A DNA stretch of 64,000 nt from assembly GCA_037349105.1 (NCBI GenBank), contig JAYJMM010000123.1:620001-684000 (forward strand), given 5' to 3'. A model generated the notes under the pieces. That model was not told the origin of the DNA. It worked only from the letters and a program-made list of their open reading frames with translations, and made no database searches. The position numbers and the translations under genes are program-made. Of the stretch, positions 49,601 to 60,815 are shown piece by piece (positions within the stretch are counted from its first letter, which is position 1; the number at the start of each line of letters is the position of its first letter). Origin of the DNA: Limnomonas spitsbergensis (Eukaryota; Chlorophyta; Chlorophyceae; Chlamydomonadales).

Positions 49601-49909
49601 CCACACTCCTCACCACATGCCCCCCCTCCAGAATGGACAACTTTCCGTGAACACCTTGTGTCCCTCCATATCGACATTCCCACCATAGTCTCCCGCCACT
49701 CCGACATATGTACGTCTGCCCTCACCATCATGAAACTACACTGCCCCACCTCGTCCCATCGGGACACTATCGCTCCCCACCCTTCTGGTAAACCATGCTT
49801 CCTCCCTCGTGTGGCACAGCAACACATCACGGTAAAAACCCAGGAACGGGCTATCCTCCACTTTGCCCGCAACTTCATTAAACACCTCACTTCCGCCCCC
49901 CCCCCCTAA
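46625..49909 (+). CDS. LINE polyprotein, part 1: cysteine protease and APE endonuclease
   Basis: Residue numbers are from the ATG at 46625 (frame open from 46562). A protease-like domain covers about residues 368-545: FYERQSLGFCQIHALNNL with nucleophile Cys378, GDYFHASVLL with His508, then WVDSDSP as the possible third catalytic residue. The Q..CxxHALNNL pattern resembles Josephin/OTU deubiquitinase-like folds. The APE endonuclease covers about residues 655-905: TFNIAGLR, FGQETHL, LVGGDFNHH, LDDILIS, APDHLPL, so all expected catalytic motifs are visible. The frame ends artificially at 49909 just after an 11-C homopolymer (49896-49906), and coding continues in the next frame. Confidence 0.93.
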   Translation: MHMRLRLYNGTLRLIPTLFPTLIIGPGGRACLGLFGTLPLGHKDNCNLMRQALANSNSKKRKVSSLLPPLPIPSMLFPMLIPMLIPLSSITYLTSSPPSSTHITLPPSPISNHSPWPWTWTTWTPPSTPGSRSTSTSDPLTDSPPLSPASSLSPNHDSIFPDLHPVSRLNLSSNSTDTYIRLFTMQFSVTMQFSAISHDLLSITHVCSILAAFIAVILLLHFTRISTYLSSSLPTTTTPSSTPPPPPSIPSATTSIPNLKATAATWHRFLHIKKISKLTPIQRHRGQYFLGHLRRLLTRNQRRFPHTYHLHFPLIQAISRIQKARHTSSHTAPKHRSQHPRPPPRGGDVSANHPPLTPTHDPLPHGLAFYERQSLGFCQIHALNNLSGRAITTPPDVLAWCRYRSTNPILPHHAQLLNPSVPHPQFHSSRGNFTDALFALWLFDTHQLHKLDIMDRTNLPLSPTHLANLASITLQDLDYALTSLQLQDPTFAYPGFILHTHEPGDYFHASVLLKPGVGKPWLWVDSDSPSRMDLTSDHNLQLLRQLGRHAFALVPASSLTACLAFPFTLPQPNSHITIPDSPPPHPIPPSLLTHPYHTSIDHTFPDRAPLAPPPPVYTPRPHVSSAPPVAQPTPLYPSLPPPPLPSPPRHVPHPLDIISTFNIAGLRANTADVSTFINTHRPKIFFGQETHLFASQQSTFLPEIRQAFPHYHVYLSSVPTPPTLAYARPNICAPGGVFLAIHNDAHPHTFIRHPVPPLIEGYCIHLQLPMVAGRTLHVLSVYLPPGSNLISPACQKYMADTIHDSDPASDIFLVGGDFNHHLQSTRPDRTFLSFLASNRLIPINATTSKHLTHMPHSSTMQASMLDDILISDNAFHLSGLLPTAVECSVPLQSLYAPDHLPLTFKCPPNLFQLPMHPRPPLQPLTSSRLRNTPPRPSNATPPPPTTIKQPIPSHTLQLTREAIFSDLSTASDALLAHTSALINDSGVQHHYQPHSSPHAPPPEWTTFREHLVSLHIDIPTIVSRHSDICTSALTIMKLHCPTSSHRDTIAPHPSGKPCFLPRVAQQHITVKTQERAILHFARNFIKHLTSAPPP

Positions 49910-51885
49910 AGCCACTCCCCTTTTACCCTTTTCTCCGATCTTGGACTCCCTTCTCTCCGCTCTCGCCTCTCACCACCTCCTATCTCCACCACACTCTGTC
50001 TCCCATGATCCTAACACCCTATGCCCTCCTACTTCCGCACTACTACTCCTCCTTCCTCCCTTTCCAGTTGCTTTGCCCCCCACCCTTTCTCCACCATGGA
50101 TCCAATGGCTCTCACTCTGCGACCAAAAACTTCGGCTCATCCGAGTTGACATTCGAAAAACTTTTCGCAAACATTCCGTTACCACAAAAAACCGCAAAAA
50201 AATTATCAAGCTACTTTACACTAACGCTTGCAAGGCGCACCAACGTATTTTCCAGGACGAACCCGACACCGACCCCCTCCTTCCCATTGATACCTCCTCA
50301 GCCCATTCTGCCTCCTCCTCACATATTACCTCTTTATGGGACCCCACCACCTCCCTTCTTGTCACGGACCCTACGGGCTTGACCAATGTGACACATGCCC
50401 ATTTCAGCAAGGAATGGTCGGCTGACCCCCACGTTCTTCCCACACAACCCTACCCGCATGAATCCATACCAAACCTTGACAATTTCCAACTCGATACAAG
50501 GGCCAAATCCGCTCGCACCACTTCGACCACCCTTATTCCTTACGTCCTTCGGCCCAGTACATTTAATCAAGCCATCAAATCCCTGAAAAATAAAAAAGCT
50601 TTTGGCCCTGACGGCATCCCCAATGAACTTCTCCGAATCATGCCACATTCTTTCCACTCATCCTTGCACAATCTGTTTATCCTCATGTGGATCTTAGGCA
50701 CCACTCCCACCTCATGGAAGTCTTCCACTACTACCCTCCTCCACAAACGGGGGGATGTCAGTCGGTTAACAAACAAACGTCCAATTGGCATGCACAACAC
50801 TATCTACAAACTTTGGACACGGTTCGTCACTGCCGTTCTAACCGATTACTCCGAAGATTTTGGTATCCTTAGCCAATCTCAAGAGGGCTTTCGTGCAGGG
50901 CACCACACCATGCGGCACCTCCAACGTTATGTCCATGCCCTTGAAGACGCTCGTGCTCATAACCGCAATATATATGCCTTGTACATTGACTTCTCTAGTG
51001 CCTTCAACACCATCAACCATGCCCAACTTCTACGCATCATGGACGACCTCGGGTTCCCACCGGACGCAATATCAGTCATTCAAGACATTTATACCAATGC
51101 CACCTCTCGCATCGTTCTCCAAAAACACCCTTGTCTTGCCACCCGTGATGTTCATGTCGGTAGGGGCACCATCCAAGGCGATACCCTTTCCCCCCTAATC
51201 TTTCTCATCTATCTCGAACCCCTCCTTCGATGGCTACAGGTTGGAGGCCACGGCTATACACCCTCTTGTGCACAACGTCAAGGTTTATCTCACCCCTGCA
51301 AATTTACCCTCACTTGCCCAGCATTTGCTGACGACATAGCCCTCCTCTCACACAGCCGCAACCGCCTCCAGGTACAACTCAGTAAAGTTGACGCTTACTG
51401 CTCCTGGTCAGGACTCACCCTGAACCCCTCTAAATGCGCGGTCACGGGTGCCCTACATAAAGATCGTTTCACCCGCCTTGTAGATACATTTGACCGACAT
51501 AACACCCGTCTGCGGCAACAATTAAAAGACCAGTTTCATGTCAATGGCCAGCCCGTGCCATACTATCCACCTGACAAACCATACAAATATCTTGGTGTTT
51601 ACATCACCATGACGCTCGATTTCCGCCACCATCTCCAACATCTCAGCTCCTCTATTTATACTAAAGGCCGACAACTCATCAATGCCAATCTACCACCCCA
51701 ACAAGCTCTCAACATTCTTGAACATGTCCTTAAACCCAAGATCACGTATTGCTTCCCAATCGCCCCTTTCTCGTTGGCCGACATTGCTACCCTTGATCAA
51801 CAACTTGCCCAAATTGCTCGGCTCTGCATGAACCTTGGTCCCTCTTTCCCCACAACCTCATCCACACACCCCTCGATCGTGGAGG
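49910..51885 (+). CDS. LINE polyprotein, part 2: reverse transcriptase
   Basis: This frame overlaps part 1 from 49863 and stays open to 51980, but homology-like text leaves it near 51885. RT motifs in order: KAFGPDGIPNELLRI, TLLHKRGDVSRLTNKRPI, SQEGFRAGHHTMRH, ALYIDFSSAFNTINH, GTIQGDTLSPLIFLIYLEPL, CPAFADDIALLSHSRNRLQ (catalytic FADD), LTLNPSKCAVTG and KYLGVYI. The FADD box is intact. Near 51880 (GATCGTGGAGGGG) the sense switches back to the frame of part 1, consistent with one missing base. Confidence 0.93.
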
Positions 51886-54800
51886 GGTTGGACTCACCTC
51901 CTTACTTGTCGATTACATTCAAATCTCTGCCCTCTCCCTCACCCGCGCTCTCAATGACAGCGGTGACCTCGGACCTTTAACTCGAGGCGTGTTGCACTCT
52001 CAACTTCACTTCCATGGCTCACTCCCCATCCCCTTGCAACGCACCCCTCGTAGTTTCTATATTCACCCCCTCCCCATGCGCCAACTCTCCCTCTTACACA
52101 AAGCCGACATCACTCTACATCAAAGCACCTCCGGCATCATACCCCTCCTCGGCAACGATCTCCTTCAACAACTCATCCTCATCCTACATCCAACACATCC
52201 TGGCGGCGATACCATGCCCGTCTCTATCAATGACTATACTTTCCTTTCCCCCCTTTGGCATGTCGGCATTGTCTCTCTTGCCTCTCTTGTCACCACCATA
52301 AGTGGCCACCCTTACCTTATCCCGGCAAACACTCTTCGTGACGCTTTCTTACACAAAGCCCGGACAGAGGATCTTGCCAAAGCACAACGGGCCCTCAATC
52401 AGCTGACCCTCCTTCTCCACGGCATTGCTCTGCCACTTGCCAAACAACACACCCTCACCTCACCCCTCCCAGAAGATACCCGTCGGGTTACTGTAGCTCA
52501 TGACTTCGCCCATATTCCGCAGGGTACACATCATTCCCTTCAGCAAATTGCATCATCTTTACTTTACACGGACCCTACCGCACCCACCCATGCACCACCT
52601 CCTACTCGTATACCCCCCCCCCCCGTCCCACCACCTGTCCCCTCCCGCCGTACCCGAGTCGCTCCCAGTCCGTCCCATGCCACACTTCCTCGTCCACTTC
52701 CAACACTGCTTGGTCTAGCATGCACTATGACTCGTATGTCTACCTCCCTCCCGCCCATCCTACGGCCACTTATTATGCCTGCTTTCACACGCTCACTCCT
52801 GGCACACACGTTCCAATCCTTGCCTCCCCCACCCCTCTCCTTACCCATACCAACACTTTTACCACGACATAACACAACTCTCCCTCCCCTTCCTCCTCCA
52901 CCAACCTCCCAGATCAACACGCTGCATCCTCCAGCCACGCTCAATGTCCTCCACATGCTTGACACTGCGCTTGAACCGGTTCATCCCCTCGACACACATC
53001 TCACCAATCTCCAACAACAAGGCACTTGGTCTAGGGATCCCTTTCCCTCGGTCACCCCTTTCCCCCCGCCTCCGGGCGAAGACCCCAATTATCTACTTGA
53101 CCAATCACTCATCGATTCCCACCTCGTCATCCATACCTCACCAGTTCACCCCGATTACGACATCCTCCCACCCCTCTCCTTCACAATCCAAATTGGACTC
53201 CGTTATCCTACCACACACACACCCTTCCCTATGCCGACCCTCTCCACCTCTATGGCCCAGACTCATCTCGATAGGGCATTTGTCTACCGACCCAATGGCA
53301 CCTACGTTGGTCACATTCCTGTCCGCCGCCTACTCTGGCTACGGGCGTGTTATGACCGCATCCGCACCACACACCCAATTGACTTCGCACGCCTCACTGA
53401 CGGGTCCTTCGCACACGATCTTGCCTCCTTACTCCTCCGTTACCGCCTCTCCAATACCTCTCCCCAACGCCCCAACATTACCTCACGCACCGGCAAACAT
53501 TCACCACTACTCCCCCCCCCTGCCATCAATGCCAACTGGGTCACTCTTGCCAGCCTCCACACTGATATCTCTGCTATCATGCCTCTCACGGTCCACCGTT
53601 TCTCTTCACCCCTTTCTGTCCCGTTCTCAGCCCTCCAATATTCCTCACTTCGTGAGAAAGACTGCTTATTTGGGGCTCACTATCAACCTTATTCCACCCC
53701 TTGGACAGGCACCTCCTTGGTTGAGCCTCCTTTTTCTGGTCCTGCACTACTCAAGGCTATCCGATGGTCGTTGGCATCACTTCAAAAACAACCCCACATA
53801 CCTACATCGACCTTCATCGTCGTTCCCAATTGGAAACAGGCCAAATTCATGACCCTCCTTAACTCAGGCCATCGCCATATCTCTTACACCAACCTCCACC
53901 ACACCCATTTACCTTTTCTTCCCCCCGACCATCTCACTCCGGCCGATATTGCTAACGCAGGCATGCCGAAATTTGACCTTCTCCTCCTCCTCATCTCCAA
54001 CACTCTTGGGGACACAACCCGTACTTTCCCATATATTGCTCCCACTTTGGCCCCGGGCTCCTCCCACCCTTCTCGCTACTTGCCCCCTCCCGGTTTTGGC
54101 CAGGCAAATCTCCTTCCTCAGCCCACCACATTCCTTGCACCTCCACCCTCAGCCCAGCCAAGCCCGACAACCCCTCCTCCCTACGCCCCCTCCTACCCCC
54201 TCCGTTGGCACGATATACCGGCATATTACACCGATGGCTCGGCCCTATCTACACCTGGCAAAGGCACAGCCACGGGTGCAGCCTTCTATTGTACTCAAGA
54301 CACCACTACCTACACAGTCCACCCCGATGGCCGGGCTGAAACCAACACTATTACACGGGCTGAGCTTGCTGGCATCCATGCTGCCCTCACTCATGCAGCC
54401 ATACACCACACCGGTGATCTTACCATTTTCTCCGACTCCTTGGTTTCTCTCTATGATACGCAGAAGGCCCTTCGCTACCCACACACTCTGCTTGAATGTA
54501 AGCACGCCCCCCTTCTCCTCGACATTCGTGCTCTCATCCTTACCAGGCTACGCCTCCGCCACCATTTTCACCTGTACAAGGTCAAATCTCACATCGGCAT
54601 CATTGGCAATGAACTCGCAGATAAGGGTGCTGCACTCGCCCTCCAATCCCCCGAACATTGCGACTACACATGCACCTCAGATGTCCAACACTTCGCACAC
54701 CTACCTGCATGGCCATGCCTCCCTCCCCCCCATGACACGAACGAACCGTGGTTTGCATCAGACCTTACCCATTCTTTGAAGGAACACATGTACCGCACCT

Positions 54801-55858
54801 GCCCCCTTCTCACAGATGGTCCTACTTCTCCCCCTCTGCCCTTGCGCTACGTCCGCATGCAAGTCCTCGTTGCCTCTGCCCTTGCCTCCTACCTCCCCAT
54901 CTTATGGCACATGGGTCTGCCCTTTAGTGGTATTCGCAACATCCTCAAATCGCGCACCAATACCCTGTGGACTGCATCTACAGCCATGCATATGAACCGC
55001 CCTTACAAAACAGCTGTAGGCACTCGCACCACCCCCCACTGTCCCATATGCTCCCATCCCAATGATACCCCTGGCCATCTTTTAGGCGGTTGTGCTCATT
55101 CCTCCATGTCCGCCTCGTACATTGCTCGACACAACCGAGCTGTATGCATCATCCAAACTGCTATTGCTAATGGCTCCCTAGGCTCCTCTTTTACTATCAT
55201 GGATGCCACTTCCCGTGCTAACCTCCCCTTCGGGGTCTATGACACCCGTCTTCCACGCTGGCTAGTACCCCGACGACCCCCCACTTTCCCAGACACCTTT
55301 GATTACTGTGACAAACTGCGACCGGATTTGCTTATTGTCCAAGGTCTCCCACATTCCGAGTTCCTTCGTCTTTCCCGCGCTGGTCAACTCTCTAGCTCAC
55401 AAACTATGTCTCGGCTCCAGAGGACTTGCACTGTACACGTTGTTGAAGTCGGTTACACCTCCGAATTTTCTTTCGAACAGTGTCATGCCCGTAAATCAGA
55501 ACAACATTTACAACTTATCCTTCTCCTCAAACATAATGGTTGGACAGTTTCCTTGGCACCCGTTCTCCATCCTGCCCTTCCACCTGATCCTTCGCCGACC
55601 GTGCCCATCTCCCCCCCTCATCCTTCCCCGCCTTCTTCTCATACACATATCATCCTTCTGGGCACCGCAGGCTTCCTCTTTCGTCCTGCCGATAAAATCC
55701 TCAGCATGCTCGGTATCTCCAAACACGACATCTCCTCCGTCCTCAGCCGTCTCACGAAGCATACCATACGCTGCCATATAAACATCCTTCGTCAGCGTCG
55801 CCATCTGGAAAACTCCCCTGCCCATTATTGTCCGGTACCCCTTGACGATCCTCCTTAA
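51886..55858 (+). CDS. LINE polyprotein, part 3: RNase H and restriction-like endonuclease
   Basis: The frame continues from GGVGLTSLLVDYIQ at about 51885 to the stop TAA at 55856-55858. RNase H motifs: YYTDGSA, ITRAELAGIH, TIFSDSLVSL and KSHIGIIGNELADKGAALAL, giving the D-E-D-D set. A Cys-His finger follows (CPICSHPNDTPGHLLGGC). Next comes a restriction-like endonuclease signature: KLRPDLLIVQG, then VHVVEVGYTSEFSFEQCHAR with KSEQHLQLILLLKHNGW, matching the RPD..(D/E)..K..H pattern of RLE domains. A long Pro/Ser/Thr-rich spacer separates RT and RNase H. Confidence 0.93.
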
Positions 55859-55874
55859 CCACAAAGTTTTTTGT

Positions 55875-55945
55875 CTCCCGGTGTACGGCATTTCAAATCC
55901 CGTATTCCTCAAGCCACGCTCAGGCGTTTTCTTTCTTTCTTTCTA
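55875..55945 (+). other. LINE 3' UTR end and CTTT tail
   Basis: GGTGTACGGCATTTCAAATC with CCGTATTCCTCAAGCCACG, then TTTTCTTTCTTTCTTTC. The same end occurs at 44725 and, more diverged, at 35256. Confidence 0.85.
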
Positions 55946-55952
55946 ATGGACG

Positions 55953-56940
55953 CCCTTCATTGCGAAGCTCGCGGGTTCATCAAATCGTCGGTAACATGAG
56001 AGTGCTTGATTTGGCCCCATGATTTGGACCCATGTACTGTAGGCAACCGACTTATAACAACTTTCAGCAGTGACTTTCTCACGCCTCGCAGACTTCGAAT
56101 GCGATCGAAACTTGTAGTACTTTGGTTAGGCTTCAACTTACTGGGAAATCTAGCCCTCATTGACGTAGAAAGGTTGTGGAGCGCACGGGGCGCTTGAGAG
56201 CTCACTTTGACGACCGGTCTGACTACTGAGTGACTCCCAGTACGTTGGAACTTTTATGACAAGCTCCCCAAGGCTTCCAAGAAGCCTAATCAAGGTCACT
56301 AAGCTGCAGCAGCGGAAGCCTACCAACTTGTGTGCATGAGCGAGAGTTATCCAGCAGCTCATAATTTTGCCGCCCTAAGCAAACGGTCAGCAGCTGCGAC
56401 AAGGGTAGAGAAGGCAGCAACAGAAGGATACAGCGGTAGAGCCCTCAGTGTCAGGTAGAGTCAGCGCTGTGGGACTCGTTTTCCAGCTTGCATGTCTGGC
56501 ATGTGTTGTGCCTTGCCCATACCGTATGCACATCGCCCAAGCGCAGCGCCCCGCATGCATGCACAACGCCCTTCATACATTGGCATTTCCCCCGAGCATG
56601 AGCAGCACACCACGCGTATACTAGCACTTCCTGGTATTCCTATCGCCGGCCTGTTTGCACAGTGCCCTACCGGTACTCGAATCCGTAGCACCCGATCACC
56701 TCATGCGCATGCACAGCACCCTGCCCGATGGGCAACGCCGGCCATATGCCTCGCATTCTGCGGACTGGTGTAGTGCCCCACCCACCTGCAGTGTCCGCCC
56801 GTATTATTTACTGTGCACAGCGCCCGCCCGGATTACTGTGCCCCTCCGATGGGCGTAGTGCCCCACCCGCATGCTCAGCGCTTGCCCGTATGGACAGTGC
56901 CATGCAAGTGGGTGCTACGCTATTTCCAGGGGGACTGGCT
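55953..56940. other. CACTA interior, left of minisatellites
   Basis: A minus ORF at 56205-55957 reads MSSQAPRALHNLSTSMRARF then PSKLKPNQSTTSFDRIRSLR.., basic and possibly coding, but unidentified. From 56500 on, diverged forms of the 59-bp unit appear (GTGCCC, GCATGCACAGC). Confidence 0.35.
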
Positions 56941-57600
56941 CATGAGGGTAACGCATTATGAGGTGCAGACCGGTGTGCACCGCAACCGCCCATATTTCCT
57001 GTGCCCTACCGGTGGGTGCAGCGCTTAACTGGTGGGTGCACCGCTTCATTGGCATGCACCGCAACGGCCTGTATTTCCTGTGCCCAGCCGGTGGGTGCAG
57101 CGCTTCATTGTCATGCACCGCAACCGCCCGTACTTCCTGTGCCCAGCCGGTCGATGCAGCGCTTGACCGGCATGCACCCCAACCAGCCGTACAGCTGTAC
57201 TTTATGTGCCCTACCGTTGGGTGCAGCGTTTCACCAGTATGAACGGCAGCCACCCGTATTTCCTGTGCCCAGCCGGTGGGTGCAGCACTGGCATGCACCA
57301 CAACCGCCCGTATTTATTGTGCTCTACCGGTGGGTGCAGCGCATCACCGGCATGCACCCCAACCGCCCGTATTTTCTGTGCCCTACCTGTGGGTGCAGCG
57401 CATCACCGGCATGCACCCCAACCGCCAATATTTCCTGTTCCCAACCAGTGGGTGCAGCACTTCGTCGGCTTGCACCGCAGCTGCCCGTATTTCCTGTGCC
57501 CAACCGGTGGGTGTTGTGCTTCATTGTCATGCATCGCAACGGCCTGTATTTTCTGTGCCAAGCCGGTGGGTGCAGCGCTCCACCCGTATTCCTGTCTGGC
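56940..57600. repeat. 59-bp minisatellite, about 10-11 copies
   Basis: Consensus around CGTATTTCCTGTGCCC(T/A) then (A/G)CCGGTGGGTGCAGCGC and CATGCACC(G/C)CAACCGCC. Copies are 85-95% alike by eye. Open frames through it are repeat artefacts. Confidence 0.85.
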
Positions 57601-57869
57601 TCAGGGTAGTTAGCACTTAAGCCTGGTGTAAATGAAAAAATCTGTTTGTACCGTAACTAAATCGATGAACAGACTTAGACCATCAACCTGGAACACCGGA
57701 ACTGAGGGTATTGCTCTGCATCCCGGTGTCACTGAATAAATGAAGAAGCTTTGGCCATAAGCCTAGAACGCAGCAATGGTAATGACTGCGCTAAGCGCCC
57801 GAGTTTAGTACATTCACATGATGTCCTGTTTTGATGGCCAATGGCCCAAGCTTGTGTGTAGAATAGCTC

Positions 57870-58885
57870 AGGCTGTGTGCAAACATGGTCATTACCTGTG
57901 CAGCTGCTGGTACCGCTACTTCATGGTGTGTGCAATCACTGTCACTAGCGGTGCGGTGCGGCTGCTGGTACCGCTACTTCAGGCTGTGTGCAAACACTTT
58001 AGCTAGCGGTGCAGCTGCCGGTACCGCTACTTCAGGCTGTGTGCAAACACTATCACTAGCGGTGCATCTGCCGGTACCGCTGCGTCAGGCTGTGTGCAAA
58101 CACAGTGACTAGCGGTGCAGCTGCCGGTACCGCTGCTTCAGGCTGTATGCAATCAGTGTCACTACTGGTGCGGTGCGGCTACCAGTACCGCTACGTAAGG
58201 CTGTGAGCAATCACTGCCGCTAGCGGTGCATCTGCCGGTACCGCTGCTTCAGGCTGTGTGCAAACACTGTCGCTAGCGGTGCAGCTGCCGGTACCGCTGC
58301 TTCGGGCTGTGTGCAAACACTATCACTAGCGGTGCGGCTGCCGGTACCGCTGCTTCAGGCTGTGTGCAAACACTGTCGCTAGCGGTGCAGCTGCCGGTAC
58401 CGCTGCTTCGGGCTGTGTGCAAACACTATCACTAGCGGTGCATCTGCCGGTACCGCTGCTTCAGGCTGTGTGCAAACACTGTGACTAGCGGTGCAGCTGC
58501 CGGTACCGCTGCTTCAGGTTGTATGCAATCAGTGTCACTACCGGTGCGGTGCAGCTGCCGGTACCGCTACGTAAGGCTGTGTGCAATCACTGCCGCTATC
58601 GGTGCATCTGCCGGTACCGCTACTTCAGGCTGTGTGCAAACACTGTGACTAGCGGTGCAGCTGCCGGTACCGCTGCTTCAGGCTGTATGCAATCAGTGTC
58701 ACTGCTGGTGCGGTGCGGCTGCCAGTACCGCTACGTAAGGCTGTGTGCAAACACTGTCGCTAGCGGTGCATCTGCCGGTACCGCTGATTCAGGCTGTGTG
58801 CAAACACTGTCGCTAGCGGTGCAGCTGCCGGTACCGCTGCTTCGGGCTGTGTGCAAACACTATCACTAGCGGTGCGGCTGCCTTA
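57870..58885. repeat. 53-bp minisatellite, about 19 copies
   Basis: Unit GCTGCCGGTACCGCTGCTTC then AGGCTGTGTGCAAACACTG and TCGCTAGCGGTGCA. CAAACAC starts at 58261 and 58314 give the 53-bp step. Several units differ as pairs (TGCAATCACTG versus TGCAAACACTG), suggesting higher-order structure. Confidence 0.92.
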
Positions 58886-59100
58886 CTCAGGTTCATCGGG
58901 CTGAACAGCCAATACCCCTGCAACATGGTGCACACTAGCTAAGGCCAGCGGGCAGCAAGTCTAGACATGCAGTGAAAGAATAGAGCAGGAGCGCTGACCG
59001 CTATAGGCGACGGTGATGTGGTCGGGTTATGGGTTCTAAATTTACTCAGGTTCATCTGGCTGAACAGCCAATACCCTTGCATCAGTACAGCTACCGGTAG
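58885..59100. repeat. Relative of the 159-bp satellite inside the CACTA element
   Basis: Two copies of GGTTCATC(G/T)GGCTGAAC then AGCCAATACCC(C/T)TGCA, at about 58899 and 59049, the second preceded by GGGTTCTAAATTTACTCA. This aligns with GGTTCTGAATTCACTGAG.. GAACAGCCA of the 41.0-41.9 kb satellite. Confidence 0.6.
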
Positions 59101-59883
59101 TTAGATCTGCATCCCGGTGTAAATGTATGAGATAAGAAGCTTTGGCCGTAAGCCCTGCATCATGCGCAGGGCCATGTTGTTCAAACCTTGGCTCTTGTGT
59201 CAGCATCTTTTTGGATTCCAGAGGGCAGTAGTGTTCATGCATCTCAAATTAGCAAGAAAATAAAGCTAACGTATGCCACGAATAGGTTTTGAACCGCCAA
59301 TTTGAGCTAGAGGCTTTGTGCCCGGTGGCCCAAGGTGCCACTTGACAGGATTGTGTGCGTAAGCTGACAGTCCACACTCCACACCCCATCTCTCAGAATC
59401 GTAAAGCACCATGCATCAGACTTTTAGAGTCCCATGCGTCAGAATAGTTGCAGTATGCCGTTGGCTGGTCCTGGCTGTCGGCTGCAAAGGTAGCTCCGGC
59501 TCATCGAATACAGCCATATCGGCTTTCTCGTGGTCTGCCAGCTCCTTCGTCACATTCTATAGGAGGACGTCGTTACCCCCCTGTACTGGTATTTCACCCA
59601 TGCTGACTGTGACGAAACCAAGACAGGCGCACGGCCGGTGGTCTAAGCTTGCAAGGTACCAATGGACATGCTTGTCTGTGTGAGCCCTTCACTGCACGCT
59701 GTCAATGCTTTTACGTCGAAAAAACCGTGTACCGCACCGGTGTGTGGGCTCGAGGTATGGAGCCAATTGTGCCGTCAGAGCCTGCCCGCTGCCCCTCGTG
59801 ATCATACCAGTCTCAAATGATATCCGACGACAACTGGAAATGATCTCGCAAGATTAAGGCATGCATCAGCTACCAGGAGCGGG

Positions 59884-60118
59884 ATGCGCCCGAAATCTCA
59901 AGATCCGGGAGCAACGGTAAGAAACTCGTCATAATTCTCTCGTCCTCACGCTGCCTGACTTCACATTGATTCATCATTTGTAGGTGAAGTATGGAGTCGT
60001 TGAAGCTGGCGGGGAAGCAAAAGCAGACGAATGTGTTCTCTGCCTCAGATCTGGCGTGAACCTCACTTCAAACCGACGGTGGATATGCGACAGAGGACAC
60101 GTAAAACGAGGAGAGGAG
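59884..60118 (+). CDS. Two exons of a putative zinc-finger protein (transposon-borne)
   Basis: Exon 59884-59916 (ATG; MRPKSQDPGAT) ends at GTAAGA and joins in phase to 59984-60118, after acceptor TTTGTAG: VKYGVVEAGGEAKADECVLC then LRSGVNLTSNRRWICDRGHV and KRGEE, ending at GTAGGA. The Cys-x2-Cys ... Cys-x3-His pattern looks like a zinc finger. Downstream exons are unresolved: the segment 60468-60687 has acceptor- and donor-like ends on plus but reads better on minus. The CACTA context suggests a transposon protein; this is inference. Confidence 0.4.
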
Positions 60119-60815
60119 GTAGGATGTCCACGACGTGTATCAATGCTAAACATGTCAGGTGGTCTGCCCTCGCACTGCGAAATTTGACTGAGCCTGACTT
60201 CTACTACATTGTTGAGTGACTGCTACCTCGAGTGACCTCCAACTCCTGATGCTGCAGAGGATATCAGCCAAGGGACATCAAGGATCTCCTTGCAAATCCT
60301 GGTTAATCATCAACTATGCTGTCTTTCAGGCAGCAGGGTCCAGGTAAGGCCATCTATTGCGAGCTCATGCAAGGTTCTTTGTTGCATGGGCCTTGGTTAT
60401 CACGCGAGAACACCCTCAACTAAACACACACAAAAAAAATCTACATCTTTCCCCTCCTCTTCACAGGCAGTTGAGTGTTGTTGTCCTTTAGCAGCTGCTT
60501 TCGAAAGCGCCGGAGGGTCCCTATCTGTGGAATCAGTCCCCCCTGCTTCTTGGTCTTGCACGTATGTGGGCCCTTTTGCAAGGCCAGATGACATGCTTGC
60601 TCCAGGGTCCTCTTGGCACTATCAAACCCTGGGGCAATCATTGAGCCCAGGTTCATGGCCGTGGCCTCTGTGACAGGGAACAAGGAGGTAAGAAATACTT
60701 GTGTTTGTTGTGTGTTTCTTGTCACAACCTGTTCATTACTTCGCTTGCTGTTGCTGATCTTTTACAAATGTACCAGGTCTTCATGCATTACAATGTTTCT
60801 TTTGCCTCTGCCCAG

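Larger units (their letters stand above)
46560..55952 (+). mobile_element. Near full-length Dualen/RandI-like LINE (dual-endonuclease non-LTR retrotransposon)
   Basis: About 9.4 kb. One coding unit (first ATG 46625, stop at 55856-55858) is split into three ORFs by two single-base shifts. Domain order: N-terminal basic/Ser-Pro region, Josephin/OTU-like cysteine protease, APE endonuclease, reverse transcriptase, RNase H, Cys-His finger, restriction-like endonuclease. The 3' UTR is short (55859-55940) and ends in a (CTTT)n tail. Having both endonuclease types is the defining trait of Dualen/RandI elements known from Chlamydomonas. The 5' boundary is approximate. Other copies or fragments: 44725, 45479-46065, 62210-62487. 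Confidence 0.96.

Noticed and set aside
57001..57620. 202-codon ORF with YFLCP repeats
   Set aside because: Product of the 59-bp minisatellite; three frames are equally open.
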